A DNA stretch of 64,000 bases from Solirubrobacter deserti. GTDB lineage: Bacteria > Actinomycetota > Thermoleophilia > Solirubrobacterales > Solirubrobacteraceae. Both the position numbers and the translations under genes were made by a program. Positions 50,879-59,335 of this stretch are shown here, one piece after another. Numbering within the stretch: position 1 is the first letter of the stretch; each line of letters starts with the position of its first letter. The DNA is taken from NCBI RefSeq assembly GCF_003344625.1, contig NZ_QPKJ02000002.1:186001-250000 (forward strand). Direction: 5' to 3'. The notes below the pieces were generated by a model. The model was given only the letters and a program-made list of their open reading frames with translations, was not told where the DNA came from and searched no databases.

Positions 50879-52057
50879 TCAGTGCCCGACGCGCGCCGCC
50901 CGGATGCGCTGCCGCGCCTCGCCGTAACGCACCACTTCATAGGTTGTCAACGCGACGAGCACGGCCAGCAAGATGGCGAGCGTCGCGACGCCCGCGACGT
51001 TCGTCGCCATCGGGATCAGCGCGAGGCACACCGCCGCCGTCACGACGCGCGGCACGTTGACCGAGCGCACGTTGCGCAGCCGGAACGCGATGTGCGCGAG
51101 CAGGTACAGCGCGAGCCCGCCGCACAGCGCGACCGCCGGCATGTCCTTGAGCGGGTGGCTCGTGTGCTCGACCACCTTCTTGACGCCGAGTGCGAACAGC
51201 ACGATCCCGGCGATCATCGGCAGGTGCAGCAGCGCGTACGAGTCGCGCGCGAGCTTGAGCTGCTCAAGGCCGGTCGCCTCCAGGAACCGATGCTCGGCGA
51301 CGACCGCCACGACGTCGAAGTACAGCCACCACAGCACGCACACGATGCCGACGGCGAGCACGCCGGCCAGAATCACCTCACGCGTCAGCTCGACGTCCTC
51401 GGCCCCGACGCCGATGGCCACGATCGACTCGCCGAGCGCGATGATCAGCACCAGCCCGAACCGCTCCGCGAAGTGGCCCGCGTGCACGTGCCAGCCCTCC
51501 ACGCCGCGGCTCAGCACGATCCCGTAGTCGAGGATCAGAGCCGCGATCCACAGCAGGTCGCGCGTCGTGCCGTCGAACGCCGCGCTGGCGAGGATGAGCA
51601 GGCCCGCGCCGGGGATCAGCGAGACCACGAGCGAGAGGACGGCGCGCGCGAGCGCCGCGTCCCCGCGCGCCGCGAGCGCGAACAGCGCCGCGTGCAGCAG
51701 CCGCACGGCGAGGTACCCGAGCCCCCAGGCGACGCCGTCGTCGCCGAACGCGCCCGGCGTCGCCAGCGTCATCACCAGCATCGCCGCCATCGCGCCGAAC
51801 ATCACCAGCCGCGGCAGCAGCAGCTCCGGGTCGATCGTGCTCGTCAACCACGCGTAGGCCGACCAGGCCCACCAGATGATCCCCAGCAGCACGAGCCCGC
51901 GCCCGAGCTGGGAGAACGTCGGGTCGGCGGCCAGGAACGCGGTCACCTGCGTGAGCGCGAACACGAACACGAGGTCGAAGAACAGCTCGAGGGGCGAGAC
52001 CCGCGCCTCGTGCGGGTCGGCGCGCACGAGGCGGCGCGGCTCCTGGGTGGCGGTCAC
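50879..52057 (-). CDS. Low temperature requirement protein A (LtrA) family
   Basis: A 392-residue membrane protein with about ten to twelve helices. Family motifs are SPLELFFDLVFVFALTQVT at the N-terminus, GIIWWAWSAYAWLT, HAGHFAERFGLVLIIALGESIVAIGVG and CVLWWLYFD. LtrA was named from cold growth in Listeria, and its transport or sensing role is not established. GTG start at 52057, seven bases after a TAGGCT box, with no Shine-Dalgarno. Confidence 0.92.
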   Translation of the reverse strand: MTATQEPRRLVRADPHEARVSPLELFFDLVFVFALTQVTAFLAADPTFSQLGRGLVLLGIIWWAWSAYAWLTSTIDPELLLPRLVMFGAMAAMLVMTLATPGAFGDDGVAWGLGYLAVRLLHAALFALAARGDAALARAVLSLVVSLIPGAGLLILASAAFDGTTRDLLWIAALILDYGIVLSRGVEGWHVHAGHFAERFGLVLIIALGESIVAIGVGAEDVELTREVILAGVLAVGIVCVLWWLYFDVVAVVAEHRFLEATGLEQLKLARDSYALLHLPMIAGIVLFALGVKKVVEHTSHPLKDMPAVALCGGLALYLLAHIAFRLRNVRSVNVPRVVTAAVCLALIPMATNVAGVATLAILLAVLVALTTYEVVRYGEARQRIRAARVGH

Positions 52058-52064
52058 AAGCGGG

Positions 52065-52070
52065 AGCCTA
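52065..52070 (-). promoter_or_regulatory. -10 box for leaderless ltrA-like gene
   Basis: On the minus strand TAGGCT ends seven bases before the GTG at 52057. It overlaps the stop codon of the TPR gene, so the ltrA-like gene can have its own start. Confidence 0.42.
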
Positions 52071-52628
52071 CGGAAGCTCGGACCTGAGCCCGGCGAGGCG
52101 GCGGTCGCCGGGCCTGGCCTCGAGCGCGCGGTCGAGGACTGCGGCGGCTTGCGCGCCGCGTCCGAGCTCGGCGAGGGCGATCGCGAGGTCGGCGCCCGTG
52201 CCGAGCCCGGCGGGGTCCTCGGCGAACGCGCGCGCGAGCAGCTCCACCGCCGTCTCGCGCTCGTCCACGCTCCAGGCCAGCAGCCCTTTCAGGTGCCACA
52301 CCTGCGCCTGCAGGGCGAAGCTCGGCGCCCAGCCCGTGAGCTCGTCGATGCGCCCGAGGTAGACCTTGGCCGCGGTCGGGTCGCCGTGCCACGCCGCAGT
52401 CGCGGCCCGCACGAGCAGATACGGGTCGTTCCACGCGCGCTCGGCGCCGAGCCGCGCGTGCGCCGCCGCCTCCTCGAAGCGCCCCGCCCCGACCAGCACC
52501 GGGGCCAGCGCCAGGTGCGCCTCCGCCGCGTCCGGGTGCTGCGCGACCAGCGCCTGCAACAACGCCAGCGCTTCCTCGTCCCGCCCTTCGGCGTGCACCG
52601 TCAGCGCCCGCTCGAGCTCCGCGTCCAT
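52068..52628 (-). CDS. TPR-repeat protein
   Basis: A 186-residue all-helical protein with about four tetratricopeptide-like repeats (AEGRDEEALALLQALVAQHPDAAEAHLALAPVLVGAGRFEEAAAHARLG; ETAVELLARAFAEDPAGLGTGADLAIALAELGRGAQAAAVLDRALEARPGD). TPRs mediate protein contacts, and the partner is unknown. There is no signal peptide. ATG at 52628, eight bases after a TAGGTT box. Divergent from the GlgC-like gene. Confidence 0.8.
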   Translation of the reverse strand: MDAELERALTVHAEGRDEEALALLQALVAQHPDAAEAHLALAPVLVGAGRFEEAAAHARLGAERAWNDPYLLVRAATAAWHGDPTAAKVYLGRIDELTGWAPSFALQAQVWHLKGLLAWSVDERETAVELLARAFAEDPAGLGTGADLAIALAELGRGAQAAAVLDRALEARPGDRRLAGLRSELP

Positions 52629-52636
52629 GCCGCGGA

Positions 52637-52642
52637 AACCTA
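52637..52642 (-). promoter_or_regulatory. -10 box for leaderless TPR gene
   Basis: TAGGTT on the minus strand ends eight bases before the ATG at 52628; no ribosome binding site is seen. Confidence 0.42.
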
Positions 52643-52696
52643 AGGGGTCCTCGGCGGCGACGCTCTCATCACGCGCTCACGGGGTAGAGAGCGAGG

Positions 52697-53872
52697 GTGC
52701 CCCGTATCAAGATCCTCGTGCTGATCCTCGCCGGCGGTGCCGGCGGCCGTCTGGAACTGCTCACGCACACGCGTGCCAAGCCCGCCGTACCGTTCGCGGG
52801 CACTCACCGGCTGATCGATTTCCCGCTCAGCAACTGCCTGAACTCGAACATCGACGACGTCTGGATCTCGCAGCAGTTCAACCCGGTCTCGCTGACCGAC
52901 CACCTCGCCAACGGGCGCCCGTGGGACCTGGACCGTACGTCCGGCGGGCTGCTCGTCCTGCACCCGCGGCAGGGCAACGAGGGCGGCGAGGGCTTCCAGG
53001 AGGGCACGGGCGAGGCGCTCTGGAGCCAGGCCGAGCTGATCCGCGAGTTCAACCCGTCGGCGCTGGTCGTGCTCTCCGCGGACGCCGTCTACAAGCTCGA
53101 CTACCGCATGCTCGCGGAAGAGCACTGCGAGGCGGGCAAGGCGGTCACGATGGTCACGACCGAGGTCGAGCCCGACGACGCGGACCGCTACGGCGTCGTG
53201 CAGGTCGACGGGGACCGGGTGACCGAGTACGTCTACAAGCCCGACGGGGCCAAGGGCAACCTGGTCAGCAACGAGGTCTTCGTCTTCACGCCCGAGCCCG
53301 TGCTGGACGCCCTCGACGAGCTCGTGCGCGAACGCGGGCAGGACGACCTCGAGGACATCGGCCACTACCTGCTGCCCCGGCTGGTGGACGCGGGGGAGGC
53401 GCGGTCGCACCGCTTCGGCGACTACTGGCGCGACGTCGGCAAGATCGACGCGTTCCACGCCTGCCACATGGAGCTTGTCGGCGACGAGCCGCCGATCGAC
53501 CTCGACGATCCGGCGTGGCCGATCCTCACGCGGGCGATCGCGAACCGCGCCTCGGCGCAGGTGGGCTCCTCGGCGACGGTGCAGTCCTCGCTGATCGCGC
53601 CGGGCGCGAAGGTGGACGGCGACGTGAGCGGGAGCGTGCTCGGGCGCGGCGTCGTGGTCGAGAAGGGCGCGACCGTGCGCGACTCCGTGCTGATGCCGGG
53701 CGCCGTGGTGCGGGCGGGAGCGACGGTCACGCGGGCGATCATCGACGACCATGTGGACGTGCGCGCGGACGTCGGCGAGGCCGGCGGCGAGATCGCGCTC
53801 GTGGGCCTGCACGCGACAGTTGACGAAAGCTTGCCCGCCGGCGCGCGCTTCCCGCAGGTGGAAGACGACTGA
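52697..53872 (+). CDS. GlgC-like sugar-1-phosphate nucleotidyltransferase, divergent
   Basis: A 391-residue protein with the fold of ADP-glucose pyrophosphorylase: LAGGAGGRLELLTHTRAKPAVPFAGTHRLIDFPLSNCLNS, WISQQFNPVSLTDHLANGRPWD, FGDYWRDVGKIDAFHACHMEL, and a C-terminal left-handed beta-helix (VQSSLIAPGAKVDGDVSGSVLGRGVVV). It departs from GlgC at key places: GTADAV is GTGEAL, and LSGDHIY is LSADAVY. It may therefore use another sugar or nucleotide, or be regulatory. GTG start at 52697, nine bases after GGGTAG. Confidence 0.85.
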   Translation: MPRIKILVLILAGGAGGRLELLTHTRAKPAVPFAGTHRLIDFPLSNCLNSNIDDVWISQQFNPVSLTDHLANGRPWDLDRTSGGLLVLHPRQGNEGGEGFQEGTGEALWSQAELIREFNPSALVVLSADAVYKLDYRMLAEEHCEAGKAVTMVTTEVEPDDADRYGVVQVDGDRVTEYVYKPDGAKGNLVSNEVFVFTPEPVLDALDELVRERGQDDLEDIGHYLLPRLVDAGEARSHRFGDYWRDVGKIDAFHACHMELVGDEPPIDLDDPAWPILTRAIANRASAQVGSSATVQSSLIAPGAKVDGDVSGSVLGRGVVVEKGATVRDSVLMPGAVVRAGATVTRAIIDDHVDVRADVGEAGGEIALVGLHATVDESLPAGARFPQVEDD

Positions 53873-53947
53873 TCGTCGAAAACGGGGCGGAGAACTTCCT
53901 ACCTCCGGGTGATGCCGCAAGGCCCTGCACCTGGGAAGGTTTTGGTC

Positions 53948-54001
53948 ATGGCCCACCAGTACAAGCTTCCGCAGGTCAAAGAGATCAAGCCGGGCCGCTA
54001 G
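53948..54001 (+). CDS. 17-residue micropeptide with HQY-PQV-E motif
   Basis: A very short frame: Met-Ala, then HQYKLPQVKEIKPGR and a TAG stop. GGGAAGG (53933-53939) ends eight bases before the ATG, a good Shine-Dalgarno. Eight of twelve core positions are identical to the 57-residue protein at 40423 and the rest are mostly conservative (V/L, R/K, V/I), although the two loci are 13 kb apart. The peptide is very basic and amphipathic. Function unknown. Confidence 0.5.
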   Translation: MAHQYKLPQVKEIKPGR

Positions 54002-54033
54002 GCCTTCGCGCCTGACCGGGTAGGCCGCTCCTC

Positions 54034-54933
54034 ATGGCGGCCACCGAGGTCGACGTCGACGGCCGGCGCGTGCGGCTCAGCAGCCTCGAGCGGGTGCTCT
54101 ACCCCGAGGCCGGCTTCACGAAGGCGCACGCGCTCGACTACTACGCGCGCATCGCGCCCGTGCTGCTCCCGTACCTGCATGGGCGGCCGATGACCCTCAA
54201 GCGCTATCCGGAGGGCGTGAACGGGCCGCACTTCTACGACAAGCACTGCACGGGCGCGCCGCCGTGGGTCGACGTCGCGCCCGTCTGGAGCGAGCGCCAG
54301 GGCGCGGACATCAAGTTCTGCAAGCTCGAAGACACCGCGTCCGTGCTGTGGTCGGTGAACCGCGGGAACCTCGAGATGCACCCGCTGCTGTCGGTCGCGC
54401 CCGACCACGAGACGCCGACCACGCTCGTGTTCGACCTGGACCCGGGCGTGCCCGCGGGGCCGCTGGACGCCGCGCGGATCGCGCTCGTGCTGCGCGACAT
54501 GCTCGCCGGCGTCGGGCTGGAGAGCTGGGTGAAGGCCAGCGGCGGCGTCGGCGTGCAGGTGTACGTGCCGCTGAACACGTCCGTGAGCTTCGCCGAGACC
54601 AAGGCGTTTGCCCGCCGCGTCGCGGAGCTGCTGGCCGCCCGGCTGCCCGACCGGGTCGTCGCCCGCGCGGACAAGGCGCTGCGGCGCGGCAAGGTGCTCG
54701 TCGACTGGGGCCAGAACGACCGCCACAAGTCCACGGTCGCCGCCTACTCGCTGCGCGCCAAGCGCGCGTGGCCGACCGTGTCCGCGCCGCTGGAGTGGGA
54801 CGAGCTCGCCGAGGCGGTGGCGTCCGGCGACGAGGACGCGCTGCTGCTCAGCCCGGCGGCGGCGCTGGAACGCGTCGCGGCGCGCGGTGACGTCTTCGCA
54901 CCCGTCCTGACCCTTCAGCAGCGCCTTCCCTGA
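54034..54933 (+). CDS. LigD polymerase-domain protein, stand-alone
   Basis: A 299-residue archaeo-eukaryotic-primase-type polymerase domain as in LigD of bacterial end joining, which adds ribonucleotides at double-strand breaks. It has the metal motif FDLDPG (Asp134, Asp136), a KASGG loop (167-171) and the third Asp224 in VLVDWGQND. In motif II the usual His after SGGxGx is Gln175 (VGVQVYVPL), a position that normally contacts the incoming nucleotide. No ligase or nuclease domain is attached and no ku gene is nearby. ATG at 54034, ten bases after GGGTAG. Confidence 0.92.
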   Translation: MAATEVDVDGRRVRLSSLERVLYPEAGFTKAHALDYYARIAPVLLPYLHGRPMTLKRYPEGVNGPHFYDKHCTGAPPWVDVAPVWSERQGADIKFCKLEDTASVLWSVNRGNLEMHPLLSVAPDHETPTTLVFDLDPGVPAGPLDAARIALVLRDMLAGVGLESWVKASGGVGVQVYVPLNTSVSFAETKAFARRVAELLAARLPDRVVARADKALRRGKVLVDWGQNDRHKSTVAAYSLRAKRAWPTVSAPLEWDELAEAVASGDEDALLLSPAAALERVAARGDVFAPVLTLQQRLP

Positions 54934-54949
54934 ACCGAACGCTCGTTTT

Positions 54950-54966
54950 GTCAACCAGGGGTTGAC
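54950..54966. promoter_or_regulatory. 7-3-7 palindrome upstream of transglycosylase
   Basis: GTCAACC-AGG-GGTTGAC is a perfect inverted repeat just after the LigD-type gene stop and 45 bases before the transglycosylase start. It could be an operator, or a short terminator stem for the upstream gene. Confidence 0.42.
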
Positions 54967-54997
54967 CAAACGACCACTCGCGCGGCGAGGGCACGAC

Positions 54998-55003
54998 TAG
55001 GAT
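54998..55003 (+). promoter_or_regulatory. -10 box for leaderless transglycosylase gene
   Basis: TAGGAT ends eight bases before the TTG at 55012, with no Shine-Dalgarno. Confidence 0.4.
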
Positions 55004-55011
55004 GCCGGGCG

Positions 55012-55818
55012 TTGCGCGGCCTCCTCGCCCTCATCCTCGCGGTCGCGACGCCGCAGCAGGCCCCGCTGCCGGCCGCCGACGCGCCGCTCCCGCGTGAGCC
55101 CGCGCAGCTCGCCGCCGCCTTCACGGACACCACGCGCCGCCTGCGCGCGACGGGTTGGGACGGCACGGGCGAGATCCCGCGCGACGTCACCTACCTCGCA
55201 CTGCACCACCAGCGCATCCTGCGCGAGCTGGCGACCGAGCGCCGGCTCGGCGATCGCACGCTCGCCCAGCTCCCGCCGGACGTCAAGGGCGAGGCCCGCG
55301 ACACCGTCCAGGCCCGCCGCCACATCGCCGCCATCCCGCGCGGGCCCAGCACCACCATCCCGAAGGTCCGCGTGGCGAAGGCCGCACCCGCGAATGAGCT
55401 GCGCGCGCACTACGCCGACGCCCAGCGCCGCTTCGGCATCCACTGGTCGATCCTCGCGTCCATCAACTTCGTCGAGTCCGCCTTCGGCCGCGTGCGCAGC
55501 GCGAGCGAGTCCGGCGCGAAGGGCCCGATGCAGTTCATGCCCGCGACCTGGCGCGCCTTCGGCAACGGCGGCGACATCAACGACCCGCACGACGCGATCC
55601 TCGCCGCCGCCCGCTACCTGAAGGCCTCCGGCGCGCCGGCCGACTACGACCGCGCGCTGTACGCCTACAACCACTCGACGTCCTACGTCAGAGCGATCCG
55701 CCGCTACGCCGCCCGCATGCGCGCCGACGAGCGCACGTTCCGCACCTACTACGCCTGGCAGGTGTACGTGCTGACCAGCTCAGGAGGCACACGCCGCATG
55801 ACCGGTCCGGGTCGCTGA
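55012..55818 (+). CDS. Exported lytic transglycosylase (SLT domain)
   Basis: A 268-residue protein with a short signal peptide (RGLLALILAVATPQQA) and a C-terminal SLT domain (about 140-235). The catalytic Glu is in SINFVESAFGRV, followed by SGAKGPMQFMPATWRAFG, DINDPHDAILAAARYLKASG and YNHSTSYVRAI, as in Slt/MltC-type enzymes that cut peptidoglycan with 1,6-anhydro product. The linker (30-135) is helical. TTG start at 55012 is set by the signal peptide. Confidence 0.88.
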   Translation: MRGLLALILAVATPQQAPLPAADAPLPREPAQLAAAFTDTTRRLRATGWDGTGEIPRDVTYLALHHQRILRELATERRLGDRTLAQLPPDVKGEARDTVQARRHIAAIPRGPSTTIPKVRVAKAAPANELRAHYADAQRRFGIHWSILASINFVESAFGRVRSASESGAKGPMQFMPATWRAFGNGGDINDPHDAILAAARYLKASGAPADYDRALYAYNHSTSYVRAIRRYAARMRADERTFRTYYAWQVYVLTSSGGTRRMTGPGR

Positions 55819-56030
55819 TCACACTGCGATCGGGCCGGACGCCTCACCGGCGTCACGTCCGTGAGAGCCCGACCGGTTCGTCCCGACGCTCGGCGCGACC
55901 GGTCTTGACGTCCACCAGGCAAACGTCCACTCCGCTGCTCGACGGCAACCGGGCTCCATCTCAATAGTGATGATCGTTGGTCAAATCTCACGAGACTCGC
56001 GTAGCCGCGGCAAAGTCGTGGCGAGCCGCC

Positions 56031-56036
56031 TAGCAT
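56031..56036 (+). promoter_or_regulatory. -10 box for leaderless 56045 regulator
   Basis: TAGCAT ends eight bases before the ATG at 56045. The preceding 225 bases hold no gene, and only an AT-richer patch near 55955-55990 stands out. Confidence 0.45.
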
Positions 56037-56044
56037 GCGCAGCG

Positions 56045-56713
56045 ATGGCCCGCTTGCTGGTGGCGGAGGACGAGGACACGACGCGGTTGTCGCTCACGCA
56101 CGTGCTCCGTCGTGAGGGCTACGAGGTGGACGAGGCGCGCGACGGGCTGGAGGCCGAGCGCCTGGGCGTCGGGGGTGACCACGCGCTGGTGATCTTGGAC
56201 GTCGAGATGCCCGGGCTGGACGGGCTCGAGGTGTGCCGGCGCATCCGGGCGGTGCGGCCGACGGTGCCGATCATGATGCTCACCGGCCGTGGGGACGAGG
56301 CCGACGCCGTCAACGGGTTCGACGCGGGCGCCGACGACTACGTGGCCAAGCCGTTCCGGCTGCAGGAGCTGCTCGCACGGGTGCGCGCGAACGTGCGGCG
56401 CTCGGCGCCCGACCTGCTGAGCGCCGGCGACGTCCGGATCGACAAGCTCGCGCGGCGCGCCTGGCACGGGGCGCAGGAGCTGCAGCTGAGCCCGCGCGAG
56501 TTCGACCTGCTCACGTTCCTGGTGGCGAACGCCGGCCGGACCGTCACGCGCGAAGAGGTGATGAACACGGTCTGGGAGGGCGAGTGGCAGGGCTCCAACA
56601 AGACGCTCGACATGAACGTCGTCGCGCTTCGGCGCAAGCTCGGGGATGACGCGCGCGCGCCAACTCACCTGGTCACGGTGCGGGGCGTGGGGCTGAGGTT
56701 TGAGAGTTCTTGA
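56045..56713 (+). CDS. OmpR-family response regulator
   Basis: A 222-residue two-domain regulator. The receiver has acidic residues in LLVAEDEDT, phospho-acceptor Asp52 in VILDVEMPGLDG, Thr in MLTGRGD and Lys in AKPFRLQELL. The C-terminal winged helix has LQLSPREFDLLTFLVANAGRTVTREEVMNTVW and MNVVALRRKLGDD. No cognate kinase gene is adjacent; the next gene is cheA, so cross-talk with CheA is possible. Leaderless ATG at 56045. Confidence 0.94.
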   Translation: MARLLVAEDEDTTRLSLTHVLRREGYEVDEARDGLEAERLGVGGDHALVILDVEMPGLDGLEVCRRIRAVRPTVPIMMLTGRGDEADAVNGFDAGADDYVAKPFRLQELLARVRANVRRSAPDLLSAGDVRIDKLARRAWHGAQELQLSPREFDLLTFLVANAGRTVTREEVMNTVWEGEWQGSNKTLDMNVVALRRKLGDDARAPTHLVTVRGVGLRFESS

Positions 56714-56771
56714 GAGAACTTTTGCCATAAGCGGATGAAAGAACGCGCGAGATTGTCCGACCACAGAGGTC

Positions 56772-58748
56772 GTGGACGAGACCGCCGAATATCTCCCGAT
56801 GTTCCTGGCCGAGGGCCGGGAGCACCTGCAGGAGCTCAACCTTGCCGTGGTGCGCATCGAGGAGACGCCTGACGATCAGGCGACCGTCGACGAGATCTTC
56901 CGGATCGCGCACAGCCTGAAGGGCATGAGCGCGACCATGGGCTTCGCCGGGATGGCGGCGCTCACGCACGAGATGGAAGACGTGTTCGAGCTCCTGCGCC
57001 AGCGCAAGGGTGGGCTCGAGCGCTCCGCGGTCGACGTGCTGCTCGAGTGCCTGGACGCGCTCGAGGCCGCCGTCGACGCGATCGAGAGCAGCGGCGCCGA
57101 GGCGATCACCCCCGATCCCCTGATCGCCCGCCTGCGCACGCTCGTCCGCGATGACGAGGAAGCGGCGCCCGCTGCCAGTGCCGAGGAGAGCACCTCGGCA
57201 GGCGTGCTCTTCGAGCCGCCCGCCGACCTCAGTGAGCTCGCGCAGGGCCGGCGCGTCGTCCAGGTCCACGCGACCCTGGTCGCCGACGCGTCGATCCCGT
57301 CCGTGCGCGCTTACATGATCCTCTCCACCCTCGCCGGCCTGGGCGAGACGCTGGCCTGCCGGCCCGGGCCGGAAGAGGTCGAGACCTTCACCGGGTCCGA
57401 CATCGTCGCCTGGCTCGTGAGCGACCGCACCGACGCCGAGCTCGCCGAGGCCGCCGCCTCGGTCGCCGAGGTGGAGGACGCGCAGACGTCGGAGGCTGTC
57501 GCCGACGCGGCGATCGACGCGGGCGAGACGCTCCCCGAGGCGACCGCTCCCGCCGCCGCGGAGCCCAGCAAGGCCGCCGCGCCGCGCTCGGCCAACCACG
57601 GCTCGTCGACCGTCCGCGTCGACGCCGAGCGCCTGGACCAGCTGATGCACGCGATGGGCGAGCTCGTCCTGCACCGCACGCACGTCGAGGGCCTCGCCGC
57701 CCACGCCGACGTCCCCGGCCTCCCGCAGGCGCTGCAGGCGCTCACCCGCACCTCCCACGCGCTGCAGGCCATGGTCATGCAGGTCCGGATGATCCCGGTC
57801 GAGGCCGTCCTGCTGCGCTTCCCGCGCCTGGTCCGCGACCTGTCGGTCAAGCTCTCCAAGCAGGTCGAGCTCGAGCTCATCGGCAAGGACACCGAGCTCG
57901 ACCGCAGCGTCGTCGACTCGCTCGGCGACCCGCTCGTGCACCTGATCCGCAATTCGCTCGACCACGGCCTCGAGACGCCGGAGGAGCGCCGCGCCGCCGG
58001 CAAGCCCGAGACGGGCCGGCTCGAGATCTCGGCCCGCCACGCGGGCGGCAACGTGGTCATCTCCGTCTCCGACGACGGCCGCGGCATCGACCCCGCCCGC
58101 GTCGCCAAGAAGGCCGTCGAACGCGGACTGATCACGCCCGAGGCGGCGGAGGCCATCGACATGGCCCGCGCCACCGAGCTGCTCTTCCACCCCGGCTTCT
58201 CGACGGCCGACGTCACCTCCGACATCTCCGGCCGCGGCGTCGGCATGGACGCCGTGCGCGTCGCGATCCGCGGCCTCGGCGGCGAGGTCACTATGACGTC
58301 GGTCCAGGGCGAGGGCACCACGTCCGAGATCCGCCTGCCGCTGACGCTCGCGATCATGGCCGCCCTGCTCGTGCAGGCCGACGGGCGCGCGTTCGCGATC
58401 CCGCTCGACCGCATCGAGCGCACCGTCCGCCTCGCCGACCAGACCGTCCGCTCCGTCGCCGGCCGCCGCATGCTCGTCATGCCGGACGGCGTGATGCCGC
58501 TCGTGTGCGCGTCCGAGCAGTACGGCGGTAGCCGCACCGAGAACGCCGCCTTCGGCGTGCTGATCCGTGGCAACGGCCAGCGCATCGCGTTCGCCGTGTC
58601 GGCCATGGACGGGCAGCGCGAGCTGGTCACGCGCCCGCTCCCGCCGGAAGTTGCCGACGGCTCGGCCCTCTCGGGCGCTGCCGTCCTGTCAGACGGGCAG
58701 ATCGCCCTGATCGTCGATTGCGACGCCGTCGCAGAGGGAGTCGCGTGA
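56772..58748 (+). CDS. cheA: Chemotaxis histidine kinase CheA
   Basis: A 658-residue kinase. The P1 HPt domain has the phospho-acceptor His47 in FRIAHSLKGMSATMGF. A variable P2 (about 145-250) and an Ala/Pro linker follow. P3 dimerisation is at VRVDAERLDQLMHAMGELVLHRTHVEG, P4 ATPase has VHLIRNSLDHGLE, SDDGRGIDP and GVGMDAVRVAIRGLGG, and the P5 CheW-like end binds receptors. It phosphorylates CheY and perhaps other regulators. GTG start at 56772. Coupled by GTGA to cheC. No cheW, cheR, cheB or receptor gene is seen here. Confidence 0.95.
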   Translation: MDETAEYLPMFLAEGREHLQELNLAVVRIEETPDDQATVDEIFRIAHSLKGMSATMGFAGMAALTHEMEDVFELLRQRKGGLERSAVDVLLECLDALEAAVDAIESSGAEAITPDPLIARLRTLVRDDEEAAPAASAEESTSAGVLFEPPADLSELAQGRRVVQVHATLVADASIPSVRAYMILSTLAGLGETLACRPGPEEVETFTGSDIVAWLVSDRTDAELAEAAASVAEVEDAQTSEAVADAAIDAGETLPEATAPAAAEPSKAAAPRSANHGSSTVRVDAERLDQLMHAMGELVLHRTHVEGLAAHADVPGLPQALQALTRTSHALQAMVMQVRMIPVEAVLLRFPRLVRDLSVKLSKQVELELIGKDTELDRSVVDSLGDPLVHLIRNSLDHGLETPEERRAAGKPETGRLEISARHAGGNVVISVSDDGRGIDPARVAKKAVERGLITPEAAEAIDMARATELLFHPGFSTADVTSDISGRGVGMDAVRVAIRGLGGEVTMTSVQGEGTTSEIRLPLTLAIMAALLVQADGRAFAIPLDRIERTVRLADQTVRSVAGRRMLVMPDGVMPLVCASEQYGGSRTENAAFGVLIRGNGQRIAFAVSAMDGQRELVTRPLPPEVADGSALSGAAVLSDGQIALIVDCDAVAEGVA

Positions 58749-59335
58749 GCGCTTCATACAACGAGACCCAGCTCGACGCGCTGCGCGAGCTGGCCAACAT
58801 CGGGGCCGGGACCGCCTCGACCGCCCTGTCCGAGATGCTCGGGCGCTCGATCGACCTCGCGGTGCCCGACGCGCGCGTGCTCCCGATGGCCGACGCCGTC
58901 GAGCAGCTCGGCCCGCCCGAGCAGGAGATCACCGGCATCATGCTCGGCGTCGAGGGCGAGCTGCCCGCGACCGTGCTGATGCTGCTCACGCCCGAGAATG
59001 CGGACAAGGTCTGCGTCATGCTCGGCCTGGAGGCCGGCTCCGACCTCGTCCCGTCCGCGCTGGGAGAGATCGGCAACGTCGTCGGCACGTCCTACCTGAA
59101 CGCGCTGGCCGGGATGACCGGGCTCGCGATCGAGCCGACGCCGCCCGCGACCGTCACCGACTTCCTCGGTGCGATCGTCGAGTCGATCCTGGCCGTGCGC
59201 GCCGCGGCCAGCGACCGCACGCTGCTGCTGGACTCGAGCCTCGTCATCGAAGGCGAGGACTGTTCGATCGTGTTCTTGCTCGTTCCCGACCACGGGGGCG
59301 CGGAGGAACTGCTCGAGCGCATCGGCGTCGCGTGA
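58745..59335 (+). CDS. cheC: CheY-P phosphatase CheC
   Basis: A 196-residue CheC with both active-site signatures: LRELANIGAGTASTALSEMLG and LGEIGNVVGTSYLNALAG, each holding the catalytic Glu and Asn. It removes phosphate from CheY and is stimulated by CheD. GTG start at 58745 overlaps the cheA stop, and its own stop overlaps the start of cheD. Confidence 0.94.
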   Translation: MSASYNETQLDALRELANIGAGTASTALSEMLGRSIDLAVPDARVLPMADAVEQLGPPEQEITGIMLGVEGELPATVLMLLTPENADKVCVMLGLEAGSDLVPSALGEIGNVVGTSYLNALAGMTGLAIEPTPPATVTDFLGAIVESILAVRAAASDRTLLLDSSLVIEGEDCSIVFLLVPDHGGAEELLERIGVA

